DNA of 64,000 nt. It comes from Treponema sp. (lineage in GTDB: Bacteria > Spirochaetota > Spirochaetia > Treponematales > Treponemataceae). The stretch covers positions 216,086 through 280,085 of the forward strand of contig JAGAZO010000020.1 in NCBI GenBank assembly GCA_017940005.1. The letters are read 5' to 3'. Position numbers and translations under genes: made by a program. Positions 17,515-26,597 of the stretch are shown here, piece by piece. The notes under the pieces were generated by a model. The model was not told the DNA's origin. It saw only the letters and a program-made list of their open reading frames with translations, and searched no databases. Position 1 is the first letter of the stretch. Each line of letters starts with the position of its first letter.

Positions 17515-18753
17515 CTATAGCTTTTCCATCACTTTTGCGTGGAGCACATTGCATGTTTCGTCATTCATACCAAGTTTTTTTGCCGCGATAACATCTGCGA
17601 GCGCTTTGTCATATTCGCCCTCTTCGTAATACGCTTCTGCTCGACGATAAAACGCATGAGATTGGTATTCATTTATTGCAAGTGATTTTGAAAAACTCTT
17701 TATGGCTAACTTATTGTCTTTGAGGATTGAATGGACAATTCCTTCGTAATACAGCGCACGAAAATTTTTTGCATCATATGATGAACTCGCTTTAAAATCT
17801 TCAAGCGCGTTCTCATATTCGCTCTCGGTAAAATATGCCATGCCACGATGTTTGTGAATTACAGAGAGTACTGCGGCAGGGGGTGATGCTTCAATAATCT
17901 GTGTATATATTTCAATCGCTTTTAGCAAGTTACCGTCGTTATGTGCGTGGATTGCGTCAAGCAGCAAATCATCTATCGTCCCTTTTACATACATAGAAAC
18001 GCGGCCAATCTTTTCGGAAGCTGTTTTTTGCACTTCCTTTTTAATAACATCAAGCTCGTCAACTTTTTCATAAAAGATTCTGCGCCGCTCATTCACTTCT
18101 CCTTGCAACTTTTTTTGATAATCGCGTATCTCTTGAAAAATGATGTCTGCAAGAGTAAGCGACGCATTGATGGATGCAAGTTTTCTTCGTAACGGCAAGT
18201 CAAACGGAGAAAACTCACTTTTGTATACAAGCTCATGTTCTACTTCCGCCCATGCGTCTTGCAAAATTGTACGTATCTGAATCTCGCACACAGCGGCATC
18301 AGGCAGTCGCATACCGGCAAAATCTTTTTCATCAGGTAAACACGACTGTGGTATCTTAACAAGAATATGCGTTGACTCGTATTCAAACTCTTTAAAATTT
18401 TGCGCAGGGCCTTTGCGCTCAATCTCTTTTATTTCAAACAGTTGCTTCAACTGCTCAAGCACAACCGCAGTGTCTTCAAGGAACGCGCATATTATTCTGA
18501 TTCCCATCATATCGGTAAGGCAAACAAGCGTTGCTGCATCTGTATTCTGCATTTTTAAACGAAGTATTTTTTTATAATAACTCCTGAATGCTTTTATGCG
18601 AACTTTATATGTCGGTTGAGAGGCAAGCACAATATTTTTTTCAAGCAGCTTTTCAATGTTTTGAGCTGTTTGAGCAAGGTACGGCACATATAGTTCATAT
18701 GTTTTTTGAATCTGCGCTTTCAACGGCAGGGTGTCATAAACAATATCTTTCAT
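17515..18753 (-). CDS. RelA/SpoT-type (p)ppGpp synthetase domain fused to TPRs
   Basis: A 412-residue protein. Residues ~30-230 carry a RelA/SpoT nucleotidyltransferase domain (YKVRIKAFRSYYKKI, DMMGIRIICAF, EIQIRTILQDAWAEVEHEL). There is no HD hydrolase, TGS or ACT domain, so it resembles a small alarmone synthetase. After a coiled region, residues ~265-410 hold about four tetratricopeptide repeats. It would make (p)ppGpp or a related alarmone from ATP and GTP/GDP. The TPRs suggest control by a protein partner. I chose ATG 18753 because the upstream in-frame ATG at 18789 lies inside the flaA1 terminator hairpin. No strong ribosome binding site is visible. Confidence 0.8.
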   Translation of the reverse strand: MKDIVYDTLPLKAQIQKTYELYVPYLAQTAQNIEKLLEKNIVLASQPTYKVRIKAFRSYYKKILRLKMQNTDAATLVCLTDMMGIRIICAFLEDTAVVLEQLKQLFEIKEIERKGPAQNFKEFEYESTHILVKIPQSCLPDEKDFAGMRLPDAAVCEIQIRTILQDAWAEVEHELVYKSEFSPFDLPLRRKLASINASLTLADIIFQEIRDYQKKLQGEVNERRRIFYEKVDELDVIKKEVQKTASEKIGRVSMYVKGTIDDLLLDAIHAHNDGNLLKAIEIYTQIIEASPPAAVLSVIHKHRGMAYFTESEYENALEDFKASSSYDAKNFRALYYEGIVHSILKDNKLAIKSFSKSLAINEYQSHAFYRRAEAYYEEGEYDKALADVIAAKKLGMNDETCNVLHAKVMEKL

Positions 18754-18763
18754 ACGCGTGCTA

Positions 18764-18805
18764 AAAACAAAAAACGTCCTTATCGCCATTCGATAAGGAC
18801 GTTTT
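18764..18805 (-). terminator. Strong terminator after flaA1
   Basis: A perfect 15-base-pair stem (18771-18785 with 18791-18805) has the loop CCATT. On the minus strand it ends in TTTT and continues into a T-rich run. It starts 17 bases after the flaA1 stop codon. Confidence 0.92.
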
Positions 18806-18821
18806 CAATAATCATATCAGA

Positions 18822-19922
18822 TTATTTTGCATCTGCCGCAGTTGCAGCATTGCCGCCTGTACGAGCAGCATTTGACCTGCCGCCTTCATTGAGGCTTGGA
18901 GTAAATTCTGTTTCCGTTGCCTGCAAAACGCGCTCAATATAGCGGTTAACTTGCTTGTTTCCAAAACGCGCCATTTCAAGCGCTTGGCGTCGTCTCTCGC
19001 GTTCAGTTACAATGCCCCAAAGGTCTTCATCTGCAATGTCGCGCTCTGATGTAAGCACTGCTTTGTCGTAGATGATTTTCACATCTTTGAAGTAACCGAT
19101 GTAGTCGCCGCCGATATGTGCAGCGTCGCGCGTAACAAGGAAACCCGCAAACTTCACATACGGAACGCCGCGCGGATACACAGGGTATACGCGGATTTCG
19201 CGATTGCGGATGTCGCCAATATACTGCGGGTTGTTCCACTGGAGTTCTTTCCAGCCGTCAAAGCCGAGATAGCCCATGAAATAGCGGCGCTCAATATTGT
19301 CGTTGTCTTTGAGCAGGACATACAGTCCTTCGGGATAGTTCATGCCCAAAGTTGTGACAGCGATAGATTTGATTGCGCCGACATTTTTCACAACGCCGTA
19401 GCCGTCTTCAAAAAGCGTTTTTCCACTCGCTTTTTCTTCATCGGTCTGTTCCTGACGATTTCCGTCTGCATCTGCTTCTGCAAGCGGTTCAAATGCAGGA
19501 ATGTCAAACGGCGGAACGATGCGCGCATTTGCGTTTGAATTCCATGTAGGGAATACGACGCGCACACCCATGACGTTTGAGCCTGCAAACGGTACATCTG
19601 CTTCGCCGCGAACAGGAGCCGCAACAACTGTTGAAAGCCCTACAGACTGGACGTTTCGCGCAGATGAGTTAAGCTCCACTTCCCATTCAGGAAGAGCGAG
19701 AGAAGTCTTCATGAGCTCCTTTTGCTCTTCGGTGAATGTAGCGCCTGCTGCCATGGCAAAATCCATGACTGTGCGGCTGTTTTGCGTCGGATTCCCGTAC
19801 TCATCTGAAACGCAGTCTGCATCAAGTTGCGTAAAATCAATGATAACTGATTCTTCAGCAACGAGACCGGCGCCACCAACAAGCAGCATTGCTGCCGCAA
19901 TTACTAAAAAAGTCTTCTTCAT
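18822..19922 (-). CDS. flaA1: FlaA1 periplasmic flagellar filament sheath protein
   Basis: A 366-residue exported protein of the spirochaete FlaA family, which coats the FlaB core of periplasmic flagella. It has a signal peptide (KKTFLVIAAAMLLVGGAGLVA) and the family core: MGVRVVFPTW, a V-V/A-x-GAIKSIAVTTLG stretch, YFMGYLGFDGWKELQW and VKFAGFLVTRD. A C-terminal Arg/Glu then Ala/Gly-rich tail follows. AAGGAG precedes the start. It has its own strong promoter and a strong terminator, which fits high expression. It is the last gene behind the amidase and GerMN genes, the same local order I know from other treponemes. Confidence 0.93.
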   Translation of the reverse strand: MKKTFLVIAAAMLLVGGAGLVAEESVIIDFTQLDADCVSDEYGNPTQNSRTVMDFAMAAGATFTEEQKELMKTSLALPEWEVELNSSARNVQSVGLSTVVAAPVRGEADVPFAGSNVMGVRVVFPTWNSNANARIVPPFDIPAFEPLAEADADGNRQEQTDEEKASGKTLFEDGYGVVKNVGAIKSIAVTTLGMNYPEGLYVLLKDNDNIERRYFMGYLGFDGWKELQWNNPQYIGDIRNREIRVYPVYPRGVPYVKFAGFLVTRDAAHIGGDYIGYFKDVKIIYDKAVLTSERDIADEDLWGIVTERERRRQALEMARFGNKQVNRYIERVLQATETEFTPSLNEGGRSNAARTGGNAATAADAK

Positions 19923-19964
19923 TGGAAGCTCCTTATACTTTCGATGTAGCTTTGTACCGAATAA

Positions 19965-19993
19965 ATTATCTTATAAGTTTTGTGGTTTGTCAA
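19965..19993 (-). promoter_or_regulatory. flaA1 promoter, sigma-70 type
   Basis: On the minus strand TTGACA (19993-19988) is 17 bases from GATAAT (19970-19965). The 42-base leader carries AAGGAG. The -35 box is also the right arm of a short inverted repeat (TTGTCAAG / CTTGACAA) that begins inside the upstream gene end. This is not a sigma-28 flagellar promoter. Confidence 0.75.
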
Positions 19994-20000
19994 GAATAAA

Positions 20001-20462
20001 TTATTGCTTGACAAGCTCGACTTCCTCATAAGCATATTCACCGGCAACAAATACATCTACAGTATGAATATTTCTAAAATTATACAGGATATTTTTCCTG
20101 AATAATTCTATCCCTTGCTTTATTTCAGATGCGTTTCCATCTTCTGCAAGAAGCGCATCTGAAAGATTTACGTACAGCACGTCGCCGCGCATAAAACACG
20201 ACTCCGCTTTTGTACCCCGCGAAAAAAGTGGCATGTATTCCGCGGTAAGCGGCCCGAGCAACAGCTCGTCAACATACATGTTCACTTTGCCCTGCACAGG
20301 ATTTCTCGGCAAATACCGCGACTCCATGCAGATTTTGCTGTTCGAAGCAGATTCAAACATGAATACATACCTCGTGCCAGGTAAGCGGAAACACCACACA
20401 ACAAGAGACAGACCAAGACTTGCCGCACAAACAGCGGCAAGAATCACCGATGATTTTTTCAT
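20001..20462 (-). CDS. GerMN-domain protein, membrane-anchored
   Basis: A 153-residue protein with an N-terminal hydrophobic anchor (residues ~5-25) and one GerMN domain (VNMYVDELLLGPLT, then a VLYVNLSDALL strand and a GIELFRKNILYNF helix). GerMN domains occur in spore germination protein GerM and in envelope proteins next to peptidoglycan amidases; they are thought to bind cell-wall material. It lies 17 bases after the amidase gene, so a role with that amidase at the periplasmic cell wall is likely. Confidence 0.8.
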   Translation of the reverse strand: MKKSSVILAAVCAASLGLSLVVWCFRLPGTRYVFMFESASNSKICMESRYLPRNPVQGKVNMYVDELLLGPLTAEYMPLFSRGTKAESCFMRGDVLYVNLSDALLAEDGNASEIKQGIELFRKNILYNFRNIHTVDVFVAGEYAYEEVELVKQ

Positions 20463-20479
20463 ACCGTCATCCTACAAAA

Positions 20480-21532
20480 TCATCTTGATGATGTAAACCC
20501 TCTTGACCTTTCAAAGTGCGTGATAAAATCACTTACCCCGTTATATATGCCGAGCGACGCTTTTTGCAGATACTGCTGGCTGCTCAAATTCTGCGCTTCA
20601 GCATAATTTGTTAAAAACCCAAGCTCCACAAGCACGCTCGGCATGTTCGCGTTGCGCACGACAAACCACTCTTCCGCTTTTATGCCTCGTCCTTTTGACG
20701 AGTCGCCTATCTGCGCTGCAAGTCCGTCCATAATAAATTTTGCAATAAGAATACTTTCTGTCGTGTATTCCTCTTCTGTCATCGCGTTGAGAATCGGAAA
20801 GAGCGTCGTATCGTTATCCGCGTCCGCTTGATTGATGACAGTGCGCCTGTAGCCCGGCGACAGATACCACACTTCATACCCGCTCGCTTTTTTGTCGAGC
20901 GACGCGTTGACATGCACTGAAATGTACAAAATCGCCTCGTTCTTGTTGAGCTTCACTGCGTTTGCAATGTCAGTGCGCTCTCCCAAAGAAAGAAACGTAT
21001 CAGTGTTGCGCGTCATGATTATCTGCTTGTCGGGATACGCGGCAGTAAGTCGCGCGTACAGCATTTTCCCGACAGCGAGCGTCACATCTTTTTCGCGAAT
21101 CGCAAGCGTCTTTCCGTTTTCTCTGAACACCTGGCTTGCGCCAGGGTCCTTGCCGCCGTGACCAGGGTCAATCAAAATCGCACCAACGCGATACGGCATG
21201 TGCGCGCTCTCTGTCTTAAAAAACGATTCCGCATCAGTCATAAAGTCGTGCGAGACGAGCAGCGTGCCGTTTGCAAGTGACGGCGCGTCTGCAAGCGAAA
21301 GCTTTTTGTTGTCGAGCAGCACAAGATTATCGCCTGCACGGAAGCTGATTTGATGACCATTTTTTTCAAGCAAACCTGTCTGCGAAAGGCTGTCCCAATA
21401 GACAGCTATGCCCGCCCGTTCCGCTTCCTCAAGCAACGCAACTTTTTCAGCTGCAAACACGAGCGGCACGAGCGAGAGCAACACAATGAGAACACACATC
21501 GTTTGTTTTGGCACAAAAAACAGTCTACCCAT
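20480..21532 (-). CDS. N-acetylmuramoyl-L-alanine amidase
   Basis: A 350-residue exported zinc amidase that cuts the MurNAc-L-Ala bond in peptidoglycan. It has a signal peptide (residues ~10-28), an N-terminal copper-amine-oxidase-N-like region (~30-105), and an Amidase_3 domain. Zinc and catalytic residues are visible: His125 (DPGHGGKDPGA), Glu147 (REKDVTL), His207 (ISVHVNAS) and the Glu of SVLVELGFLTN. GAGGG lies before the start. It overlaps the ATP-grasp gene by 8 bases and precedes the GerMN gene, implying translational coupling. Likely roles are cell separation or making room for periplasmic flagella. Confidence 0.92.
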   Translation of the reverse strand: MGRLFFVPKQTMCVLIVLLSLVPLVFAAEKVALLEEAERAGIAVYWDSLSQTGLLEKNGHQISFRAGDNLVLLDNKKLSLADAPSLANGTLLVSHDFMTDAESFFKTESAHMPYRVGAILIDPGHGGKDPGASQVFRENGKTLAIREKDVTLAVGKMLYARLTAAYPDKQIIMTRNTDTFLSLGERTDIANAVKLNKNEAILYISVHVNASLDKKASGYEVWYLSPGYRRTVINQADADNDTTLFPILNAMTEEEYTTESILIAKFIMDGLAAQIGDSSKGRGIKAEEWFVVRNANMPSVLVELGFLTNYAEAQNLSSQQYLQKASLGIYNGVSDFITHFERSRGFTSSR

Positions 21533-23159
21533 TATCCCTCTTCCTCATTAGAGTATCGGCAAAATAGAGCATTCCCTGCACCCCTCCGCGCACACAATTT
21601 TTCCAAAATTTTTTAGCGTCAAATTCAGCATGATTTTTGCACAGCTCGTCAAACAGCGTGCATGTTTGCGAAAATGTGCGGCAGTTCCAATCACGCTCTT
21701 GCGACGCGTACAGCGCTGCAAGCTGTGCAGGAATGTTGTCCGAGACGCGTGCATTTTGCGGAATGATGCCGCATATGGATTCAATGTCTTTCGGCGTGCT
21801 GTACGCTGCAGGCGGAAATTGCGCTTCCGACTTTTCTTCTGCGCCTGAAAGAAATGCGTCTGTGTCTGCATTGTCAGCTTCAAGGCGAAGCACTATGTCT
21901 GACACAGCGCGTTCAGCAGCTGCAACGCTCTCATCGCGCGTCTTTGCAAGCGAAAGCACGTTGCCGCATTTTTGCACATTGTTGCGCGGGAACACAACGC
22001 GCTCGCCGTGTGCAGCACGCGGAAACACATCATTTACCTGCGTGCACGAGGCAGCATGTGCAACACCGACAACTTCTTTGACAACGCCTGGAATTGAAAT
22101 CCATGCGCGCTCGCTGCTCGTCTGCGTGCACGGCACATCGTACAATTCGTACGGTGCCCCTATGCCACTGCACGAGTCAGGTGGCGTAAACTGCACAGGA
22201 TGCCGCATCGCTTCAAGCGCTTCAGGCGTTTTTCCGCACGCGATGAGCAGCGCCTGCTCGGTGAGGTTGCAGCCTGACGCATACGGATATGTCCAGCCCG
22301 ACATGTAGCCGCCTGAAAGACGCGCCGCAATCTCGCCAATCATAGGACCGTTTTCTGTATACTTGATATCTGCTTTTGCAGCTCCGCACGTGAGTCCGAG
22401 CGCGCGTGCGCCAAGCGCAAACGCTGCAATCAATTCGCTTCGTTTTTTTTCATCGATTGCAGCAGGCATCGTATGCCCCATCTCTACAAAATACGGCGGA
22501 AAATAGATATGCCTGTCTGCAAATCCTGTCACAGTAAACGTGCCGTCATATATGAGCGCATCTATTGAATATTCGTCACCGCGCATGTACTGCTCAAGTA
22601 TCGCTGTGCTCGTGCGTGAGGAAGCGAGAGCATTTTTCGCCGCTTCTGCAATTTCGTCCGCGCTTCGTATCATGCGGCAACCGCGCCCGCCCATGTTGTC
22701 TTGCGGCTTTACAACGCATGGAAAGCCAAGCTTTTTCACAAACTCATTGATGCTGCCGTTTGCAATGTCGTCCTGCGTGACGCTAAAAAATTGCGGCGAC
22801 GGCACGCCGTGTTTCTCAAAGCAGCTTCTCATGCGCGTTTTGATGCTCGCATTTAGCGCTGCTTCATACGAGTGGCAATGAAGCGACAGCTTTTCTCCAG
22901 CATATGAAACTGATGTTGAAAAATCTGTGCCGGCAGTAAAGATTGCCGCAAGTCCGTCGTCGCGCGCTAAATTTTTTGCAAGTGAAAAAATCGCTTCGCT
23001 ATCTTTCAAGTCTATCTTTTCAAAGCGGTCAGCAAGCGGAACGCACACAGCATGTTCATTTACATCGACGACAACTGCGCAACAGCCGAGTTTTTTTGCA
23101 GCTTCGATGGCAGGTCTTTGCAAAAAACCTGCTCCTAAAATTATTAATTTTTTTTTCAT
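21525..23159 (-). CDS. ATP-grasp carboxylate-amine ligase-like protein
   Basis: A 544-residue cytoplasmic enzyme. Residues 1-100 are a Rossmann-like preATP-grasp part (KKLIILGAGFLQRPAIEAAK). An ATP-grasp domain follows, with FPCVVKPQDNMGGRGCRMI, ILEQYMRGDEYSIDALI and the Mg-binding MIGEIAARLSGGYMSG. The family joins a carboxylate to an amine through an acyl-phosphate. The C-terminal ~150 residues are not recognised. It begins 4 bases after the three-domain sugar enzyme and overlaps the amidase, so it belongs to the presumed glycan operon. It may add an amino acid or acyl group to a sugar or peptide. The substrate is unknown. Confidence 0.75.
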   Translation of the reverse strand: MKKKLIILGAGFLQRPAIEAAKKLGCCAVVVDVNEHAVCVPLADRFEKIDLKDSEAIFSLAKNLARDDGLAAIFTAGTDFSTSVSYAGEKLSLHCHSYEAALNASIKTRMRSCFEKHGVPSPQFFSVTQDDIANGSINEFVKKLGFPCVVKPQDNMGGRGCRMIRSADEIAEAAKNALASSRTSTAILEQYMRGDEYSIDALIYDGTFTVTGFADRHIYFPPYFVEMGHTMPAAIDEKKRSELIAAFALGARALGLTCGAAKADIKYTENGPMIGEIAARLSGGYMSGWTYPYASGCNLTEQALLIACGKTPEALEAMRHPVQFTPPDSCSGIGAPYELYDVPCTQTSSERAWISIPGVVKEVVGVAHAASCTQVNDVFPRAAHGERVVFPRNNVQKCGNVLSLAKTRDESVAAAERAVSDIVLRLEADNADTDAFLSGAEEKSEAQFPPAAYSTPKDIESICGIIPQNARVSDNIPAQLAALYASQERDWNCRTFSQTCTLFDELCKNHAEFDAKKFWKNCVRGGVQGMLYFADTLMRKRDNG

Positions 23160-23163
23160 TATT

Positions 23164-25638
23164 TCAAAACCTGTTTATCTTTTTGCAATACACTTCAAAT
23201 GTGTCGCCAAGTTTCAACAAGCGGCTTTTGCGCTCGTACAACTTGTACATGAACGAATCTTTTTTCCAATGCTTCTTTTCCGCTTGCGGAAATCGCTCTG
23301 GATGATGTCCCGTCGAAACTATCTTTTCTACAGTAAATCCGAACTGCTTCAAAATGCTGCGCGTTTTTGATGGCTCCCAAATCGTGTAGTGGTCAGACGG
23401 ACTTTGATTGTAAAACCGCTGCGCATGCATCTTTGCAGAAACGCCTTCGCCAGACGGCGTTGAAAATGCAAACACACCTCCAACTTTTACCAGCTTTGAA
23501 ACGGCGGCAAGCACTGAAGCAAGTTCGCGAAAGTGTTCAATCACATACCACATTGTCACCGCATCGAACTCGTACATGCCGAACTCTTGCGCTGCGTTGA
23601 ATGCGGGAAACTGTGCATGGGCGGCGGGAAAAAGCAGCGTTGACTGGACATATGCAACAGCCTCCTCCGAAATGTCTGTTCCAAAAACTTGCCAGCCGTC
23701 ATCGCTCGCAGCAGCAAGGAACGGACCGTACGCGCAGCCTACATCGAGCAGCACAGGCTTTGCCGCCACATGCTTTTTGTTTTTTACAAGCGCATCTATT
23801 TCACGCATGCGCCGCTTTCCGTGCGCTTTTATCGCGTCAAAATCTTCGAGATACGTTTTGCCGTATTGATTTTTATATTCTTCCGCAAAATACGATGTGC
23901 CGTAGTCAGTAGTTTTTTCAGCTGCTGTCCACGACATGTATATCATGCCGCACGAATTGCACTGCCTGAATGTACGAAACGGCGTGCGCGCAACGATTGC
24001 ACTTTTTTCAGCATCGTCAACGTTGCAGAGCGGACACGGCAAACGCATGCTGCCTGCAAGCGAAGCGATATAAGAGCCAAGCGTTTTTTCACCGCGCGCA
24101 ATTTCAGAATATGTTGTACTGTCGCGATACAGTTTTTGTGGCGTTACAAAAATCTCCTGCATACGCGCGCTTGTCAATTCGTTTTTTTGCAGACACACAA
24201 AACCATACTTTTTTGCAAGACTGGCATGAAGCGGTGTCGTTGCAACGAGCACAACGCCACACCCTGCGCTTGCAGCTTCGTAGGCGGTAAGCCCGTAGTG
24301 CGTGATAACAATATCGTACTGAAAGAGCTGCTCGCGCAACAGCGGCACCGCGCCGACATACTGCACGCCATTACGCGCAGGAAATTCTTCGCGACAGTGT
24401 TCAGGCACAACAGCTACTACGCTGCGCGTTCCGTCGGCACACGCCAACACTGCAGGAATTGTCAATTTTTCCGGGTCTTCACCGCCAAAGCAGACGAGCA
24501 CATTTCTAATATCGGAGCGTGTTTTGCATTGGCGCGTGCTGCGCTTTTTTTGCGGCAACGATATATATTCTGGTGCCGTGCAGTTTGCGGCGCGCGAAAG
24601 ATTTGACGGAATGATGTCGAGAAGATAATCGCAGTAGTTCGTGTATGAAGAGCCTTCGTCGAGTGCAACAAGCGGCGCACAATCATGCAACGCGGCAGCA
24701 GTTTCTCTTTCAAGCGAAAAGCAGTCTGCAACTATGAGCGCGTATTCATTTTTTTGCGGCTGTGTTCGCACAATTTGCCACTGCGCAAGCGAAGAGCGGG
24801 ACACAAGCTGCTCGCACGACGGCAAGTCAGCATCTTCAGGAATGTATACCGACGCACCCGTCTCTGTTGCTGCCTCGATGCATCGCTGCAAGTGTCCCAT
24901 GCCCCTGCCCGCTTTCACCGACGGCACATAGAGCACAGACTGCATCACTCCCGGCGAATTGAACGCGCTCACGATGTGCTCAACAGGGTACGGCTCGCAA
25001 GGTGCCGCTCCGCGCGACAGATGCTGCACCACGGTGAGCGCACGCCGATAATCTGACGCAGTGTCGATTGTCGTGCGAAGTTCTGGAAAATAAAAACGCG
25101 ATGGAGCTTTGAGCATGAGCGCAGAAAACCTGTTGCGATGATTGTACAGCGCTGGTCCCACATGCTCGCGGTCATATGGAACGCTTGTTAATTTTTCTGC
25201 TTCGATGAGCGCGTGCGCGTCAAACACTTCTACACCAGAACCGTGCGGCAGCCCTGTCCACGTGATGTAATCGCATTTTGAAAACGAGATGCGCCGCTTG
25301 TATTCGTCGAGGAGCGCCACCGCTGCTTCGTAAAACAAAAACGGGTTATCCGCAGTGGCGCGCACAACTACGTCAGCATTGATTTTGTCAATGAGCAGGC
25401 AAAATCGCTTGAGCACGTCTTCGAGCGGCCCTGCAAATATTTCCCAGCCGCATGACGCTGCAACAGGCGCAAGCTCGCCGAATGACGCTTCGTCAGTGGC
25501 GACATAATACGCATCTGCTGGAACTTTGCGCATAGCGTTGAGCGTCCATGCGAGCACAGGTTTTCCGCCCAAATCTTTGAGCGCTTTTCCAGGAAGCCGC
25601 GTCGAAGAAATTCTGCACTGCACGATTACTGCTGTCAT
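23164..25638 (-). CDS. Three-domain enzyme: SpsF-like cytidylyltransferase, PseG/SpsG-like hydrolase, methyltransferase
   Basis: An 824-residue fusion. Residues 1-~230 resemble CMP-sugar synthetases of the SpsF/NeuA/PseF group (VQCRISSTRLPGKAL, RATADNPFLFYEAA). Residues ~234-525 resemble SpsG/PseG, the UDP-sugar hydrolase of pseudaminic acid synthesis (GRGMGHLQRC with the key His249, CFGGEDPEKLT, ITHYGLTAYEAASAG). Residues ~530-824 are a class I methyltransferase with a zinc knuckle (Cys535, 538, 560, 563) and the SAM motif LLDVGCAYGPF (~630-640). Together they suggest making and methylating an activated nonulosonate-like sugar. It overlaps the glycosyltransferase gene upstream by an ATGA. 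An alternative is spore-coat-like polysaccharide chemistry, in which SpsF/SpsG were named. Confidence 0.82.
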   Translation of the reverse strand: MTAVIVQCRISSTRLPGKALKDLGGKPVLAWTLNAMRKVPADAYYVATDEASFGELAPVAASCGWEIFAGPLEDVLKRFCLLIDKINADVVVRATADNPFLFYEAAVALLDEYKRRISFSKCDYITWTGLPHGSGVEVFDAHALIEAEKLTSVPYDREHVGPALYNHRNRFSALMLKAPSRFYFPELRTTIDTASDYRRALTVVQHLSRGAAPCEPYPVEHIVSAFNSPGVMQSVLYVPSVKAGRGMGHLQRCIEAATETGASVYIPEDADLPSCEQLVSRSSLAQWQIVRTQPQKNEYALIVADCFSLERETAAALHDCAPLVALDEGSSYTNYCDYLLDIIPSNLSRAANCTAPEYISLPQKKRSTRQCKTRSDIRNVLVCFGGEDPEKLTIPAVLACADGTRSVVAVVPEHCREEFPARNGVQYVGAVPLLREQLFQYDIVITHYGLTAYEAASAGCGVVLVATTPLHASLAKKYGFVCLQKNELTSARMQEIFVTPQKLYRDSTTYSEIARGEKTLGSYIASLAGSMRLPCPLCNVDDAEKSAIVARTPFRTFRQCNSCGMIYMSWTAAEKTTDYGTSYFAEEYKNQYGKTYLEDFDAIKAHGKRRMREIDALVKNKKHVAAKPVLLDVGCAYGPFLAAASDDGWQVFGTDISEEAVAYVQSTLLFPAAHAQFPAFNAAQEFGMYEFDAVTMWYVIEHFRELASVLAAVSKLVKVGGVFAFSTPSGEGVSAKMHAQRFYNQSPSDHYTIWEPSKTRSILKQFGFTVEKIVSTGHHPERFPQAEKKHWKKDSFMYKLYERKSRLLKLGDTFEVYCKKINRF

Positions 25639-26597
25639 ATCTCTGTCACCCAGTTTTCTATGAGATGCTGCATGTCCGTATGAAAGCGCGATTTATTAAT
25701 CGCTACCCACGCGCGCGCATCAGCAAACTGTCGGTGCGCTTCAAAAATGCCGCATGACGAATTTGCCAAAAAAGAAAAAAATGATGTACGCGGAATAACG
25801 CCGCCTGAATCACTTTTAAAGCGAGGCGCAATATTTTTTAGATAAAAGTGCAAGTATGTTAAATCGGCTGTCGTATCTTCAATAGGAATATCATCGCTGT
25901 ACGAAAGCAAAAATGTTGTCGAGAGACATGTCTGCTCGCCCCACAGCCATGAGCGAAGCGCTAAATCAAGATTTTGATAATACGGAGAAGCGATAGTATA
26001 ATCAAATCCGCCGAGCTGAATAAATTTTGTCTTGTTGTACAAGCCGATAAAATCAAACGGATAGAGCGTATGCATGCCGTCTTTTACCACTGTCGAAGAG
26101 AGCACGCGGAATTTGCCTTTTTGAGCAGAGGGAGAAAACTGCACAGGCACTGCATTCTTTTGCGCGTCGAGCAAGCGCGGCACAATGCAATAGCTTCCCG
26201 ACGACATGAGATGTTCTGCAAGCCGCGTCTGGAGCATGTTGTGCGTTACGTGGAGCGAATCGCGCAGCACGAGCACATATGGAGCGCGCGCCTCGCTCAT
26301 GCCAAGATTTATCATGTCGCCGTCAGTAACGTTTTCAAGCGGCACGATAAATGTAATCGACGGAAACTTTTTTGCAATCTCTTCGAGGTTGCAGTTTCCC
26401 GCATGAGGCTCCAGCGAGATGATTTGCGAAAAGCCGCATTTTGAAAGCGTTTCGAGCGTGTGCGTGCGGAACTGGCTGCCATGCGAATTGAGCAGCACAA
26501 CAGTGACATTCGTCTTTCCCTCATCTGCGCGTGCTCGGCCGCCTATCACCGTTCTGTTGATTTGGTGCTCGTTAAAAATTAAAGGTATAGTATTCAT
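25635..26597 (-). CDS. Glycosyltransferase-like (GT-A fold) protein
   Basis: A 320-residue protein with the layout of family 2 glycosyltransferases: a GRARADEG / TVVLLNSHG start, then ENVTDGDMINLGMSEARAPYVLVLRDS, where family members carry N-x-G-xx-xA and the metal-binding DxD. Here the DxD position reads RDSLH, so metal binding is doubtful. FDFIGLYNKTKFIQLGGFDY matches the acceptor-side region of the fold. It overlaps the upstream gene by 26 bases and the downstream one by 4 (ATGA). It would be expected to transfer the sugar made by its neighbour. It could also be a non-catalytic relative. Confidence 0.65.
   Translation of the reverse strand: MNTIPLIFNEHQINRTVIGGRARADEGKTNVTVVLLNSHGSQFRTHTLETLSKCGFSQIISLEPHAGNCNLEEIAKKFPSITFIVPLENVTDGDMINLGMSEARAPYVLVLRDSLHVTHNMLQTRLAEHLMSSGSYCIVPRLLDAQKNAVPVQFSPSAQKGKFRVLSSTVVKDGMHTLYPFDFIGLYNKTKFIQLGGFDYTIASPYYQNLDLALRSWLWGEQTCLSTTFLLSYSDDIPIEDTTADLTYLHFYLKNIAPRFKSDSGGVIPRTSFFSFLANSSCGIFEAHRQFADARAWVAINKSRFHTDMQHLIENWVTEI

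Noticed and set aside
18754..18789. Upstream start of the RelA/SpoT-TPR gene
   Set aside because: It falls within the flaA1 terminator stem, and the added residues have no family match.
23689..24606. A 305-codon open frame on the plus strand
   Set aside because: It is antisense to the three-domain sugar enzyme, whose motifs and overlaps are convincing; the antisense product is Cys/Arg-rich noise.
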